A DNA stretch of 64,000 nucleotides from Wansuia hejianensis (lineage in GTDB: Bacteria; Bacillota; Clostridia; Lachnospirales; Lachnospiraceae), in the NCBI RefSeq assembly GCF_014337215.1, contig NZ_CP060635.1, forward strand, positions 2,803,501-2,867,500, read 5' to 3'. The translations under genes were made by a program, and so were the position numbers. This document shows, piece after piece, positions 7,366-16,216 of this stretch (positions are counted from its first letter, which is position 1; the number at the start of each line of letters is the position of its first letter). The notes under the pieces were generated by a model. It was not told the origin of the DNA. It saw only the letters and a list, made by a program, of their open reading frames with translations, and ran no database searches.

Positions 7366-9651
7366 TCAGCCTCTGTAATAATTGATCAGGCAGCCCTTCA
7401 GTATGATTTCTCTTTCATCGTCTGTCAGGTCTCCCAGCTTCATCTCAAATTGCTTCAGGCTGTCTCCCACCACATAGGCGGTAATTGTTTCAGCCTTTTC
7501 CTCAACTGCTTTCCTCACATCGGGGACAAAGAGGTAATCCCCGTTCTTAAAGGGAAGCTCCCCGGAAGGAATCAGGAATGGCAGCATCCCCCAATTAATC
7601 AGGTTGGAACGGTATCTCTTGGTCGCATATTCATTGGCGATATTCGCCCAGCCGCCCAGAACCTTCTGACAGGAAGCAGCCTGTTCACGGGCAGAACCGT
7701 CGCCGGGCTTCACTGCGAAGATCGCAGACCCCACTCCCAGATTCGGACTGTCTGCCGACGGAAACTCCTTCTGAATCGCCGCTAACACCGGTTGAATCTC
7801 AGGAAGTGCTTCAGCAGGGTTTTTCCCGGACTCGATGGCCAGTTCCGCCTTCTGCACCTCTTTTGCACGCCCTACATAGGCCGGATCTTTCCTGGAAAGA
7901 GTAAATTCAGCCAGGCCCAGAGGATTTGACCGGTAAGAAGAAGTCTCGCCGGAGGGAATCAGCTCATCTGTAGTGGTAACCGGATCGTGAATCTCCGATA
8001 CTACCTTCAGCACCAGATGCTCAGCCAGCCTAGGCATAGTCGGCCAGTCTTTTATATTCGGGCCAAACTGGATCTCAACAGAGGGATCCGCCACGCCCTT
8101 GCTGTCAAAGACACGGTTCGCATAGATATTACTGTCAAAATGGTACACCGGATGGCGGTACTCTCCCGCGTATTCAGTCGCCGGAGTCAGATACCCCTTG
8201 TTGGCCGCAGTAGCCGCGATGGAACGCGCATCCATGAGAGCCACGGAGGATATCTGTCCATTCTGGATCTTGGAACCTTCTCTGTTAGGGAAGTTCCTCG
8301 TGGAATGACGGATAGAGAACGCGTTGTTGGCCGGGGTATCACCTGCACCAAAGCAAGGCCCGCAGAACGCCGTTTTCACAATCGCCCCGGTCTCCAGCAG
8401 ATCTGCCAGGATACCATTCTTCGCCAGTTCCATGTAAATCGGTGTGCTGGCCGGATAGACACTCAGAGTAAATGCATCCGCTCCTATGCTGTGGCCTCTG
8501 AGGATGTCGGCCGCGTCACAGATATTCTCGAACCCGCCGCCGGCACAGCCGGCGATAATTCCCTGATCAACCAGCAGCTTTCCGTCATGTACTTTATTCT
8601 TCAGAGTATAGGGAACCTTGCCATCCAGGGACACCTGGGCACGTTTTTCCACGTCTTCAAGGATATCCATCAGGTTCTGGTTCACCTCTTCAATTGTATA
8701 CGTATTGCTTGGATGGAACGGCATCGCGATCATGGGCCTGATCTTGTCCAGTTCTACCAGGATCATGCCGTCATAATACGTTACAGCGCCCGGATTCAGC
8801 TCTTTGTATTCCCCGCCTCTGCCGTGAATCTCGTAATATTCCTTAATCTCATCGTCAGTTCTCCAGATAGAAGACAGGCAGGTGGTCTCCGTGGTCATGA
8901 CATCCACGCCGATCCGGAAATCTGCGCTCAGGCTCGACACACCCGGTCCCACAAATTCCATCACTTTATTTTTCACATACCCGTTGGCAAATACAGCGCC
9001 TATGATAGCCAGAGCCACATCCTGCGGCCCTACGCCCGGCACTGGCGCTCCTGTCATGTAAACTCCGACCACGCCTGGCATGGGGATATCATAGGTCTTG
9101 TTCAGAAGCTGTTTCACCAGCTCCGGCCCGCCTTCTCCCATAGCCATGGTTCCCAAAGCCCCGTAACGGGTATGGGAATCCGATCCCAGAATCATCTTGC
9201 CACCGCCGGAAAGCATCTCACGCGCAAACTGGTGAATGACAGCCTGATGCGGCGGAACATAAACCCCGCCGTATTTCTTGGCACAGGTCAGTCCGAACAT
9301 GTGATCATCCTCATTAATCGTACCACCCACAGCACACAGGGAATTGTGGCAGTTGGTCAGCACATAGGGAACCGGAAATTTCTCCAGCCCCGAAGCGCGG
9401 GCGGTCTGTATAATTCCGACAAAAGTGATATCATGGGATGTCAGCTTGTCGAATTTAATCTGAAGATCCTCCATATTACCCGACGTATTGTGGGCTTTCA
9501 GGATTCCATATGCAATGGTATTTTTTTTGGCTTCTTCAGGCGCAGGGCTTACACCGGCTGCTGCCTTCAGTTTAGCCGCGGCTTCTCCGCCGGCCGGGAT
9601 CACCTGCTTCCCGTCGACCAGGTAGGCGCCTCCGTTTAACAACTGTATCAT
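7366..9651 (-). CDS. Aconitase-family hydratase (YbhJ-like)
   Basis: The protein is 761 residues from the chosen ATG. The frame is open to an ATG at 9669, but AAGGAGG lies between that codon and the ATG at 9651, eight bases before the latter, so 9651 is the start. The FCGPCFGAGDTP cluster near residue 430 carries the conserved Cys of the [4Fe-4S] aconitase fold. SDSHTRYGALGTMAMGEGG and RHSTRNFPNREGSK are family substrate-pocket motifs, and the C-terminal swivel domain follows. It resembles E. coli YbhJ more than AcnA or AcnB, so it probably dehydrates or hydrates a tricarboxylate or similar acid that is not identifiable here. It is transcribed with the CdaR-like regulator 61 bases upstream. 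Confidence 0.85.
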   Translation of the reverse strand: MIQLLNGGAYLVDGKQVIPAGGEAAAKLKAAAGVSPAPEEAKKNTIAYGILKAHNTSGNMEDLQIKFDKLTSHDITFVGIIQTARASGLEKFPVPYVLTNCHNSLCAVGGTINEDDHMFGLTCAKKYGGVYVPPHQAVIHQFAREMLSGGGKMILGSDSHTRYGALGTMAMGEGGPELVKQLLNKTYDIPMPGVVGVYMTGAPVPGVGPQDVALAIIGAVFANGYVKNKVMEFVGPGVSSLSADFRIGVDVMTTETTCLSSIWRTDDEIKEYYEIHGRGGEYKELNPGAVTYYDGMILVELDKIRPMIAMPFHPSNTYTIEEVNQNLMDILEDVEKRAQVSLDGKVPYTLKNKVHDGKLLVDQGIIAGCAGGGFENICDAADILRGHSIGADAFTLSVYPASTPIYMELAKNGILADLLETGAIVKTAFCGPCFGAGDTPANNAFSIRHSTRNFPNREGSKIQNGQISSVALMDARSIAATAANKGYLTPATEYAGEYRHPVYHFDSNIYANRVFDSKGVADPSVEIQFGPNIKDWPTMPRLAEHLVLKVVSEIHDPVTTTDELIPSGETSSYRSNPLGLAEFTLSRKDPAYVGRAKEVQKAELAIESGKNPAEALPEIQPVLAAIQKEFPSADSPNLGVGSAIFAVKPGDGSAREQAASCQKVLGGWANIANEYATKRYRSNLINWGMLPFLIPSGELPFKNGDYLFVPDVRKAVEEKAETITAYVVGDSLKQFEMKLGDLTDDEREIILKGCLINYYRG

Positions 9652-9712
9652 TTCTATATCCTCCTTCATGTTTTGTATCTGCCTTGTTGCATTCCTCGCT
9701 TCGAGGTTAAAC

Positions 9713-10792
9713 CTAGGGATTTTCTCTGGTATATTTCAGGTAGCTTTCTACCATCATGGCAATCTTAAAGGTCAGAGCTTCTTCAAATTTACGGATGTCC
9801 AGGCCGATCGTTTTCTCCAGCTTTTCCAGCCGGTACACCAGAGTATTCCGGTGAACATACATCTGCCTGGCCGTTTCCGATATATTCAGGTCGTTTTCAA
9901 AAAAACGGCGGATCGTCATAAGCGTTTCGTCATCCAGCTCCTGAAATATGTTTTCTTTGAAGGTCTCTTTCATAAACAATTCACAGAGCGGCACCGGAAG
10001 CTGATAAATCAGCCTTCCCAGACCCAGCCTGCCGTAGGATACTACCGTTCTGTCGGTATAGAATATCTTCCCGACCTCCAGTGCCATCCTGGCCTCTTTA
10101 AAAGACTGTGACACCGATTTCAGTGCCTTAGCCGGATTCCCGTAGGCCACCCGGACCGAAGTCATTGCCTCTGCGTTCAATGTATCCACCAGCATATGTG
10201 CCGTCTGCTCCAAGCTGCTGTCGGATATCGCGCCTTTTAGCTCCTTCACGATGACTATCGTATGCTCATCCAACGATACAACAAAATTTCGCGTATCAGC
10301 GCCGAACAGCATCCTGGCTGTCTCCAGGGCGCCGCTGTCCCTGTGCCCCTTCGTCTCCGCCAGATAGACGGCCCGGCAGGCGTTTTCCTCGATGTGGAGC
10401 TTTTTCGCACGCTCTTGAATATCAGTGGCAAGAAGATTGTCCATCAGCAGGTTCTGAATAAAATGGTTCTTATCCAACCGTTCATGATACGCCAGCATCA
10501 GGTTCTGAATCTCACTGACAGCAATTCTGCCTGCCATATACGCATCACTGCCTCTCGCAACCAGAACACATTCCGGTACCTGGCCGTTATATACTTTAAA
10601 AAAGTGGAAATCCCGAAGAACCTGGCTGTCGGCGGCAGAAGAAAAAAAGACATCAATCTCCAAGCCTGACAGATCATCTCCGGAAAATGTGGAAGCTATC
10701 AGGGAACCTTTCCTGTCCCATAGACAAAGATCCACCCGCATAATCTCATGTAATTCTTTCAGTACTTTTTTCAGCATCTGGGCTGAAACCAC
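9713..10792 (-). CDS. CdaR/PucR-type transcriptional regulator
   Basis: About 359 residues. A GGDEF-like central domain region leads to a C-terminal PucR/CdaR helix-turn-helix (NISETARQMYVHRNTLVYRLEKLE), typical of sugar-diacid and related catabolic regulators. The frame extends to an ATG at 10849, but that codon has no ribosome site and directly abuts a promoter -10 at 10851-10856, so it would be at or before the transcript start. The GTG at 10792, preceded by AAAGGA about ten bases upstream, is preferred; an ATG at 10777 is a further option. It probably controls the hydratase gene that follows on the same transcript. Confidence 0.75.
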   Translation of the reverse strand: MVSAQMLKKVLKELHEIMRVDLCLWDRKGSLIASTFSGDDLSGLEIDVFFSSAADSQVLRDFHFFKVYNGQVPECVLVARGSDAYMAGRIAVSEIQNLMLAYHERLDKNHFIQNLLMDNLLATDIQERAKKLHIEENACRAVYLAETKGHRDSGALETARMLFGADTRNFVVSLDEHTIVIVKELKGAISDSSLEQTAHMLVDTLNAEAMTSVRVAYGNPAKALKSVSQSFKEARMALEVGKIFYTDRTVVSYGRLGLGRLIYQLPVPLCELFMKETFKENIFQELDDETLMTIRRFFENDLNISETARQMYVHRNTLVYRLEKLEKTIGLDIRKFEEALTFKIAMMVESYLKYTRENP

Positions 10793-10850
10793 TCTGTCCA
10801 CTTCCTTTCCGGCAGAGAATGCCATCGACTGACTTACTGACTCTTTCATT

Positions 10851-10879
10851 ATAATATATTATTTTACCCAAATTATCAA
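10851..10879 (-). promoter_or_regulatory. Promoter for the CdaR-like regulator and hydratase
   Basis: On the minus strand, TTGATA and TATTAT are spaced by 17 bases. The position implies a transcript start near 10844, which is the reason for moving the regulator start codon downstream. Confidence 0.55.
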
Positions 10880-10990
10880 GAAAAGATTGCTGCGGCACAG
10901 AGGAGCTGTCACTATAATAGAACGGCTGTGCTGTTTCCATGGTCCGCAATCTAGCCATTGGGATGTGCCGATTAAGTTATCCTATAAATA

Positions 10991-11019
10991 TTGCATCGCC
11001 GTCTGAGAAATGATATTAT
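10991..11019 (+). promoter_or_regulatory. Promoter for the EAL protein gene
   Basis: TTGCAT and TATTAT are separated by 17 bases, 25 bases before the start codon, with TTAGGAGGTT between. No cyclic-di-GMP riboswitch core was recognised in the leader. Confidence 0.5.
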
Positions 11020-11043
11020 TCTCTTATCTGTTAGGAGGTTATT

Positions 11044-13284
11044 ATGAAAACGACAAGCCAGCTTTTGCCCGGCAAACATAAGCACAGCCTCTGGGGACCC
11101 CGCTCTGCTGTAATTGCCGCCATATTAATTTCTATTATATGTTTTATGATCTGGAACACTTCAGGCCTGAAAAAGGCCCTGGATACCAGCACGGAAGAAT
11201 ATGTCTTAGATGTCACTAACCAGCTGACAGGCGAAATTTCCGCGCATATCGAGTCCCTCAAAACAACGCTGACGCTTCTGTCCAAATCTGTTCCTTTTCT
11301 TCCAGACGATTCCAGCCTGGAGGAATTTCTTGAAGACACAACAGAGCTTCTCAATTATGATCAACTGGCTGTGATCTGCAGAGACGGGACGGCATTTCCC
11401 GGAACCTTTGACCTTCAGAAGCTGCATGACATATCGGGAATCCGGAATTCCTTCAACGGAGAATTCTCCGTAGTTTACACAGAGGGGCAAAATCTCCTTT
11501 TTTCAGTCCCGGTCTATGAAGGCAATAAAATCAATCGGGTTCTGGCAGGACTCAGCACTAAAGAAAATGTCCAGGCGCTGATCCAGCCCAAAAGTTTTAT
11601 GGGCACCGGTTTGTCCTGTATCGTAGACGCATCCGCCAATGTGGTCATTTCACCCACAGAGCTGAAGCCCTTTCTGCAGCTGGACAGCATCTTTCAGTCT
11701 GATTCTAATTCTGCCGCGCGCAATGCTCTGATACAGATGAAGGAAGACCTGCAGCAGCAAAAATCCGGTACTTTTCAGTTCCAGGCCGTTGATGGCTCGC
11801 ATCTGGTTATGTCCTACCAGCCTCTGAACATCAACAACTGGTCTCTTCTCACCCTGGTTCCCGCCGACCTGATTTCCAGCCAGGCAAACAGTTATGTATT
11901 CCGGACTTTTTTAATCATCGCAGGAATCACAATTGTATTTACACTGTTTTTGATATCTATTGTTAATTTTTACAGAGCAAACCGCAGACAGCTGGAGAAA
12001 CTCGCTTTTACAGACCAGCTGACCGGGGGTATGAATGAAGCCGCTTTTCAGATAGGATACCAGCGGCTGATGGAACAGCCACAGCCCCCTGCCTGTGCTG
12101 TCGTATTTCTGAACGTAAAAGGTTTCCGGCTGATCAATGAGAATTTCGGCACCCATACAGGGGATCAGACTCTCAGGTATATCTATCAAAAACTTCAGGA
12201 GCAGATACGGCCGGGAGAGCTGGCTGCCAAGACAGCCTCTGACTGTTACTTCCTCTGCCTTCTGGAAGACCGTCCCGAGAAGGTTCGTTCCAGGCTGGAG
12301 GAACTTGTTGGAAATATTAATTCCTACAATAAAGGGACAGATACCACTTATAACCTTACCATTCGTCAGGGTGTGTATCTGGTCGACGACCCTTCCCTGG
12401 ACGTAACAATCGTCCAGGACCGGGCGCGGACGGCCTGCCGGCAGCAAAACAGTGATACTTCCTGCGTCTTTTACAGCTCTGAAATGACATTAAAGATGAA
12501 GACAGAGTATGAACTCAATTCACTTTTTGAAGCATCACTGGAAAATCAGGATTTTCAGGTATATCTGCAGCCAAAAGTCCGCCTGTCAGACGAAAAAACC
12601 GCCGGAGCAGAGGCTCTGGTCCGGTGGATGCATCCACAGCGGGGATTGATCTTCCCTTCAGATTTTATTCCCCTGTTTGAACAAAACGGCAAGATTTGTT
12701 CCCTGGATCTATACATTTTCGAGAAAGTATGCATATACCTGAACCGATGCATACAAGAAAAAAAAGATCTGATACCAGTTTCCGTGAACCTCTCACGGGT
12801 ACATTTTAGGAACCCTAACTTTCTTGAGGCTTTTTGGAAATTGAAAAAGAAATACAAGATTCCTGACGGCCTCATCGAGATAGAATTGACAGAATCAATA
12901 TTTTTTGATACGTTTCAGCGGCGTCTGGTCAGGGATTCCATAACAGAGATGCACAGATATGGATTCGGCTGCTCGCTCGACGATTTCGGAGTCGGGTACT
13001 CCGCGCTGGCACTTCTAAAGGATTTCGATGTGGACACCATTAAGCTGGACCGGCAATTTTTCAGTGATATTACAAATACCAAGGCTCAGAAAATTATTTC
13101 CGGATTCATCAGGCTCGCTAAGGACCTGGGTATTCACGTGGTTGCCGAGGGTATCGAGACTCAGGAGCAGATAGATATTCTCCGTAAAGCCAATTGTGAA
13201 ATGGTCCAGGGTTATTATTTTTCTAAACCACTTACTATATGCGATTTCGAAAAGTGGAGAAGGGGCTCTTGCAAAAGCAGATGA
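11044..13284 (+). CDS. Membrane EAL protein with degenerate GGDEF domain
   Basis: The protein is 746 residues. It has a membrane helix near 20-40, an extracytoplasmic sensor region of about 240 residues (Cache-like by layout), a second helix near 285-310, a GGDEF-fold domain and an EAL domain. The GGDEF signature is replaced by ASDCYF, so cyclase activity is not expected. The EAL domain keeps the catalytic set: EALVRW near residue 523, IELTES, LDDFGVGYS near 645, KLDRQF, AEGIET and QGYYFSKP. It is therefore a likely c-di-GMP phosphodiesterase regulated by an external signal. It is monocistronic, between its own promoter and a strong terminator. Confidence 0.88.
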   Translation: MKTTSQLLPGKHKHSLWGPRSAVIAAILISIICFMIWNTSGLKKALDTSTEEYVLDVTNQLTGEISAHIESLKTTLTLLSKSVPFLPDDSSLEEFLEDTTELLNYDQLAVICRDGTAFPGTFDLQKLHDISGIRNSFNGEFSVVYTEGQNLLFSVPVYEGNKINRVLAGLSTKENVQALIQPKSFMGTGLSCIVDASANVVISPTELKPFLQLDSIFQSDSNSAARNALIQMKEDLQQQKSGTFQFQAVDGSHLVMSYQPLNINNWSLLTLVPADLISSQANSYVFRTFLIIAGITIVFTLFLISIVNFYRANRRQLEKLAFTDQLTGGMNEAAFQIGYQRLMEQPQPPACAVVFLNVKGFRLINENFGTHTGDQTLRYIYQKLQEQIRPGELAAKTASDCYFLCLLEDRPEKVRSRLEELVGNINSYNKGTDTTYNLTIRQGVYLVDDPSLDVTIVQDRARTACRQQNSDTSCVFYSSEMTLKMKTEYELNSLFEASLENQDFQVYLQPKVRLSDEKTAGAEALVRWMHPQRGLIFPSDFIPLFEQNGKICSLDLYIFEKVCIYLNRCIQEKKDLIPVSVNLSRVHFRNPNFLEAFWKLKKKYKIPDGLIEIELTESIFFDTFQRRLVRDSITEMHRYGFGCSLDDFGVGYSALALLKDFDVDTIKLDRQFFSDITNTKAQKIISGFIRLAKDLGIHVVAEGIETQEQIDILRKANCEMVQGYYFSKPLTICDFEKWRRGSCKSR

Positions 13285-13315
13285 GTTAACTGCTGGAGCA
13301 AGGGCTCCTTTTTTT
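13262..13315 (+). terminator. Terminator of the EAL protein gene
   Basis: A long stem (GGGGCTCTTGC pairing with GCAAGGGCTCC, with an inner AGCAG/CTGCT) overlaps the end of the gene and runs into a T7 tract. Confidence 0.8.
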
Positions 13316-13487
13316 GAGGAAAGAAGAAAAAATTATATATTAAGTCATTTTCTATTCTACCTATTGAAATCGTGAGTGGGAAGGAGTAGACTATTACACG
13401 GTATGCTTTTGTGTGTTTGAACCATTGATTTTATTTTTATCACACACAATGCTACAGATAATTTATAAAGAGAAAGGAGAGATTTTT

Positions 13488-15956
13488 GTGCGGAAATTAT
13501 TAGGGATTTTTTTAAGTTTTTCCTTGATAATGACGATGTTTTCAACGACTGCATATGCAGAAGAAAATGCAGTTCCGAACGAAAACAATTATTTATCTGA
13601 AGAACTTGAAAATAATTCACAATCAGATTTTGTAGAAAGTAAATCAGTAGATGATGAACAAGCACAGAAAAATGTTGAAAAAACAGAAAACTTAATGCAG
13701 GAAGAAAATGCAAATCATGCAGTAGAAAAAGAAATTATGAATAGTGTTACTAAAAAAGAAAAAGAAGTAACATATGAAGCTAAGATTGGTGAAACTTTTT
13801 ATGCTACGTTAAAAGAAGCATTAATGGTTGGTGGTGAAGTAACATTATTAAAAGATGTATCTGTTAATGAAATTATTGAAATTACACAAGATACAACTTT
13901 AGATTTAGGAGACTTTACAATTACAGATAATGCCGCAAAAAGACCATTTGTAGTTCGCGCAGAAAATTTTACAATCAAGGCTAATAATGGCGGAATGGTA
14001 ATTCCAGAATCAAATAACCAAGCCTATGGATTCGTTGAAGCCTATGTTAATAATTTTTCTATTTTAGGTGGTAAATACCAAGGAAATACTGACAACGGAA
14101 GATTATTTAGAATTAATACTCCTGAGAGTAAAACAGGAACTATAAATGTTGACGGCATTGTTGTAAATACGAACAATGAAATTATCGGGCACAATGGAAC
14201 TTATACAAATTACAGTGGTTCAATTAGAAATTCTGAATTTTACACAGGCATGAGATCAATGTATTTTGATATTATTGATACTGCTGAAACAAGTACTATC
14301 ACAATTGATAACACCAAGGCAGTTATCGCGAGAGGACCTGTTATTGAAGTAGCAGGCGGTAATACAGTTTTATCAAACAATGATTGGACTGTAACAGGTA
14401 ATTATGAGGGCGGATACACTTGGGCACGAACTGCAGTTGGTGTTGGTTATGGCGCCAACGTAACAATTAAGAGTGGCAAATATCACGCTGATTCTGAATT
14501 TATGAAGGAAAATGAAGGTTATGGTGTATACATTTATACTTCAGGAGGAACAGTAAATATTGAAGGAGGAAGTTTTTCAGGAACGACAGCTGCTTTAAGG
14601 GCGGATGTTGATAAGGGAACTTATAATACCCCTGCAAATATTATTGTCAATAATGGTGAATTTAACGGTGACTTATTAGCCAAAACAAATACAGGAATAG
14701 AAAGTATTGTTGTTAATGGCGGAAACTTCAGCGGTTTAACAGACGCAACACTCAATAACACAAATAATGTTCAAGTCAATGGTGGGGCTTTTGACTTAGA
14801 TGTTACGAATAAAGTGGTTGAAGTTAAAGAATCCATTGCTGTAACAAAAAATAATGATACTAATTATTATATTGGAAAAGAAAAAGTCAAAGAAGCTTTA
14901 GATCATGTAATGAAAGGGGACAAAATTGCTATTATTCAAAATGTTACAGAAATTCAAGTTCCTGATGGTGTAACAGTTGAAAATAAAACCGGAAATGATA
15001 TCACAGTAAATGGTGATGTGGTAAAAGACAATGCAACAATTGTAGTTGATGAAGTTCCAACAGCTAAAGTTGTTTATTCACATGAGGGAAACTGGACAAA
15101 TGAGGATGTAACAGTAACTATCACAACTAGCGAGCCTATAGAAGACATCCGGGGATGGACAAAAGTAGATGAACAGACATTTACAAAAGTTTATGCGGAT
15201 AATACTCTTGAAAACATTACAATTACAGATATGACAGGAAACTCAAATAAAATCAAAGTGGATGTAAAAAATATTGACAAACAGGCTCCAGAAATAAGAG
15301 GTGTAAAAGATATTAGTTTAGTACAAGGTTCAAATTTTGACCCTCTGGAAGGCGTATCTGCTTATGATTATGAGTGTGGCGCAATCAAAGATATTCGGGT
15401 AACAGTTAACGGGCAGCCATCAGTGGATACAAATGTTGTTGGTATTTATGAATTACAATATTCTGTAAGCGATATGGCTGGAAACACTACAACTGTAAAA
15501 CGTATAGTCACAGTAAATCCTAAGGAAGAGACATTAAATCATGCTCCAATAATCAAGGCGGATGATATTACATTAACAGTCGGAGATAAATTTGATCCTA
15601 GAAAATATGTGGCCGCAATAGATAACGAAGATGGAAATTTGACTGAAATAATTGAAATCTTAGAAAATACGGTTAATACATTAAAGCCAGGAACATATCA
15701 AGTAACATACAAAGTAACAGATAAAGAGGGAGCTTCATCTAGAAAAGTAATCAAAGTAGTTGTGAATGCCAAAAAAGAAATAATACCATCAACTCCAGAA
15801 AAACCGAATGCGAATAAACCCAGCAATGATAAAGGCAGAGTAGAAACAGGCGACCAGACAAATGTAGGCTTATACTCATCTTTATTCGCAATAAGTGTAT
15901 TATGTATCACTATTTTAGCAGTATGGAAGAAAAAGAATGCGTTAGAAAATAAATAA
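13488..15956 (+). CDS. AT-rich exported surface protein with parallel-beta and Ig-like domains
   Basis: The start is GTG at 13488, seven bases after AAAGGAGA, and is followed at once by a signal peptide (RKLLGIFLSFSLIMTMF...AYA). The longer frame from 13413 has no RBS and would bury that signal. The mature protein is about 795 residues: a low-complexity N-terminal region, a repeat region rich in G, N and V resembling a right-handed beta helix (about 110-460), and two DUF5011-type Ig-like domains (about 600-780). The C-terminus has VETGD, a hydrophobic helix and KKK, a sorting-signal-like tail. Codon use is strongly A/T-biased compared with both neighbours, which points to horizontal acquisition. 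Adhesion is plausible but unproven. Confidence 0.8.
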   Translation: MRKLLGIFLSFSLIMTMFSTTAYAEENAVPNENNYLSEELENNSQSDFVESKSVDDEQAQKNVEKTENLMQEENANHAVEKEIMNSVTKKEKEVTYEAKIGETFYATLKEALMVGGEVTLLKDVSVNEIIEITQDTTLDLGDFTITDNAAKRPFVVRAENFTIKANNGGMVIPESNNQAYGFVEAYVNNFSILGGKYQGNTDNGRLFRINTPESKTGTINVDGIVVNTNNEIIGHNGTYTNYSGSIRNSEFYTGMRSMYFDIIDTAETSTITIDNTKAVIARGPVIEVAGGNTVLSNNDWTVTGNYEGGYTWARTAVGVGYGANVTIKSGKYHADSEFMKENEGYGVYIYTSGGTVNIEGGSFSGTTAALRADVDKGTYNTPANIIVNNGEFNGDLLAKTNTGIESIVVNGGNFSGLTDATLNNTNNVQVNGGAFDLDVTNKVVEVKESIAVTKNNDTNYYIGKEKVKEALDHVMKGDKIAIIQNVTEIQVPDGVTVENKTGNDITVNGDVVKDNATIVVDEVPTAKVVYSHEGNWTNEDVTVTITTSEPIEDIRGWTKVDEQTFTKVYADNTLENITITDMTGNSNKIKVDVKNIDKQAPEIRGVKDISLVQGSNFDPLEGVSAYDYECGAIKDIRVTVNGQPSVDTNVVGIYELQYSVSDMAGNTTTVKRIVTVNPKEETLNHAPIIKADDITLTVGDKFDPRKYVAAIDNEDGNLTEIIEILENTVNTLKPGTYQVTYKVTDKEGASSRKVIKVVVNAKKEIIPSTPEKPNANKPSNDKGRVETGDQTNVGLYSSLFAISVLCITILAVWKKKNALENK

Positions 15957-16108
15957 GTGTTTCACTGGCGATATAAACACTATACACTAACAGACGGAAA
16001 ACGCCGTATTTACAAGGTAAAACCGCATTTTATAATTATATTGCCAAAAATCAGCGGGCAGAGGGGAAGAACGCATCTGCTTTATGATCTACATCAATTG
16101 AGGTACGC

Positions 16109-16154
16109 AAAAAATCGTGAAAGAACCCACTAATTGGCTCCTTTCACGATTTTT
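16109..16154. terminator. Bidirectional terminator
   Basis: Fourteen-base perfect arms (AAAAATCGTGAAAG / CTTTCACGATTTTT) flank a 17-base loop with inner pairing. A and T tracts at the two ends serve both the surface-protein gene and the convergent ABC ATPase gene. Confidence 0.85.
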
Positions 16155-16216
16155 CACAACCCCTGTAAAGCAATCTTTTTCTTACAGACTGCCCGAAACC
16201 AGCGTTTTTAACAAGC

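Noticed and set aside
7987..9639. Plus-strand frame of 550 codons
   Set aside because: It is wholly antisense to the aconitase-family hydratase, with His/Arg-rich composition and no ribosome site.
10880..11043. Cyclic-di-GMP riboswitch before the EAL gene
   Set aside because: I looked for the conserved riboswitch core in the leader and did not find it.
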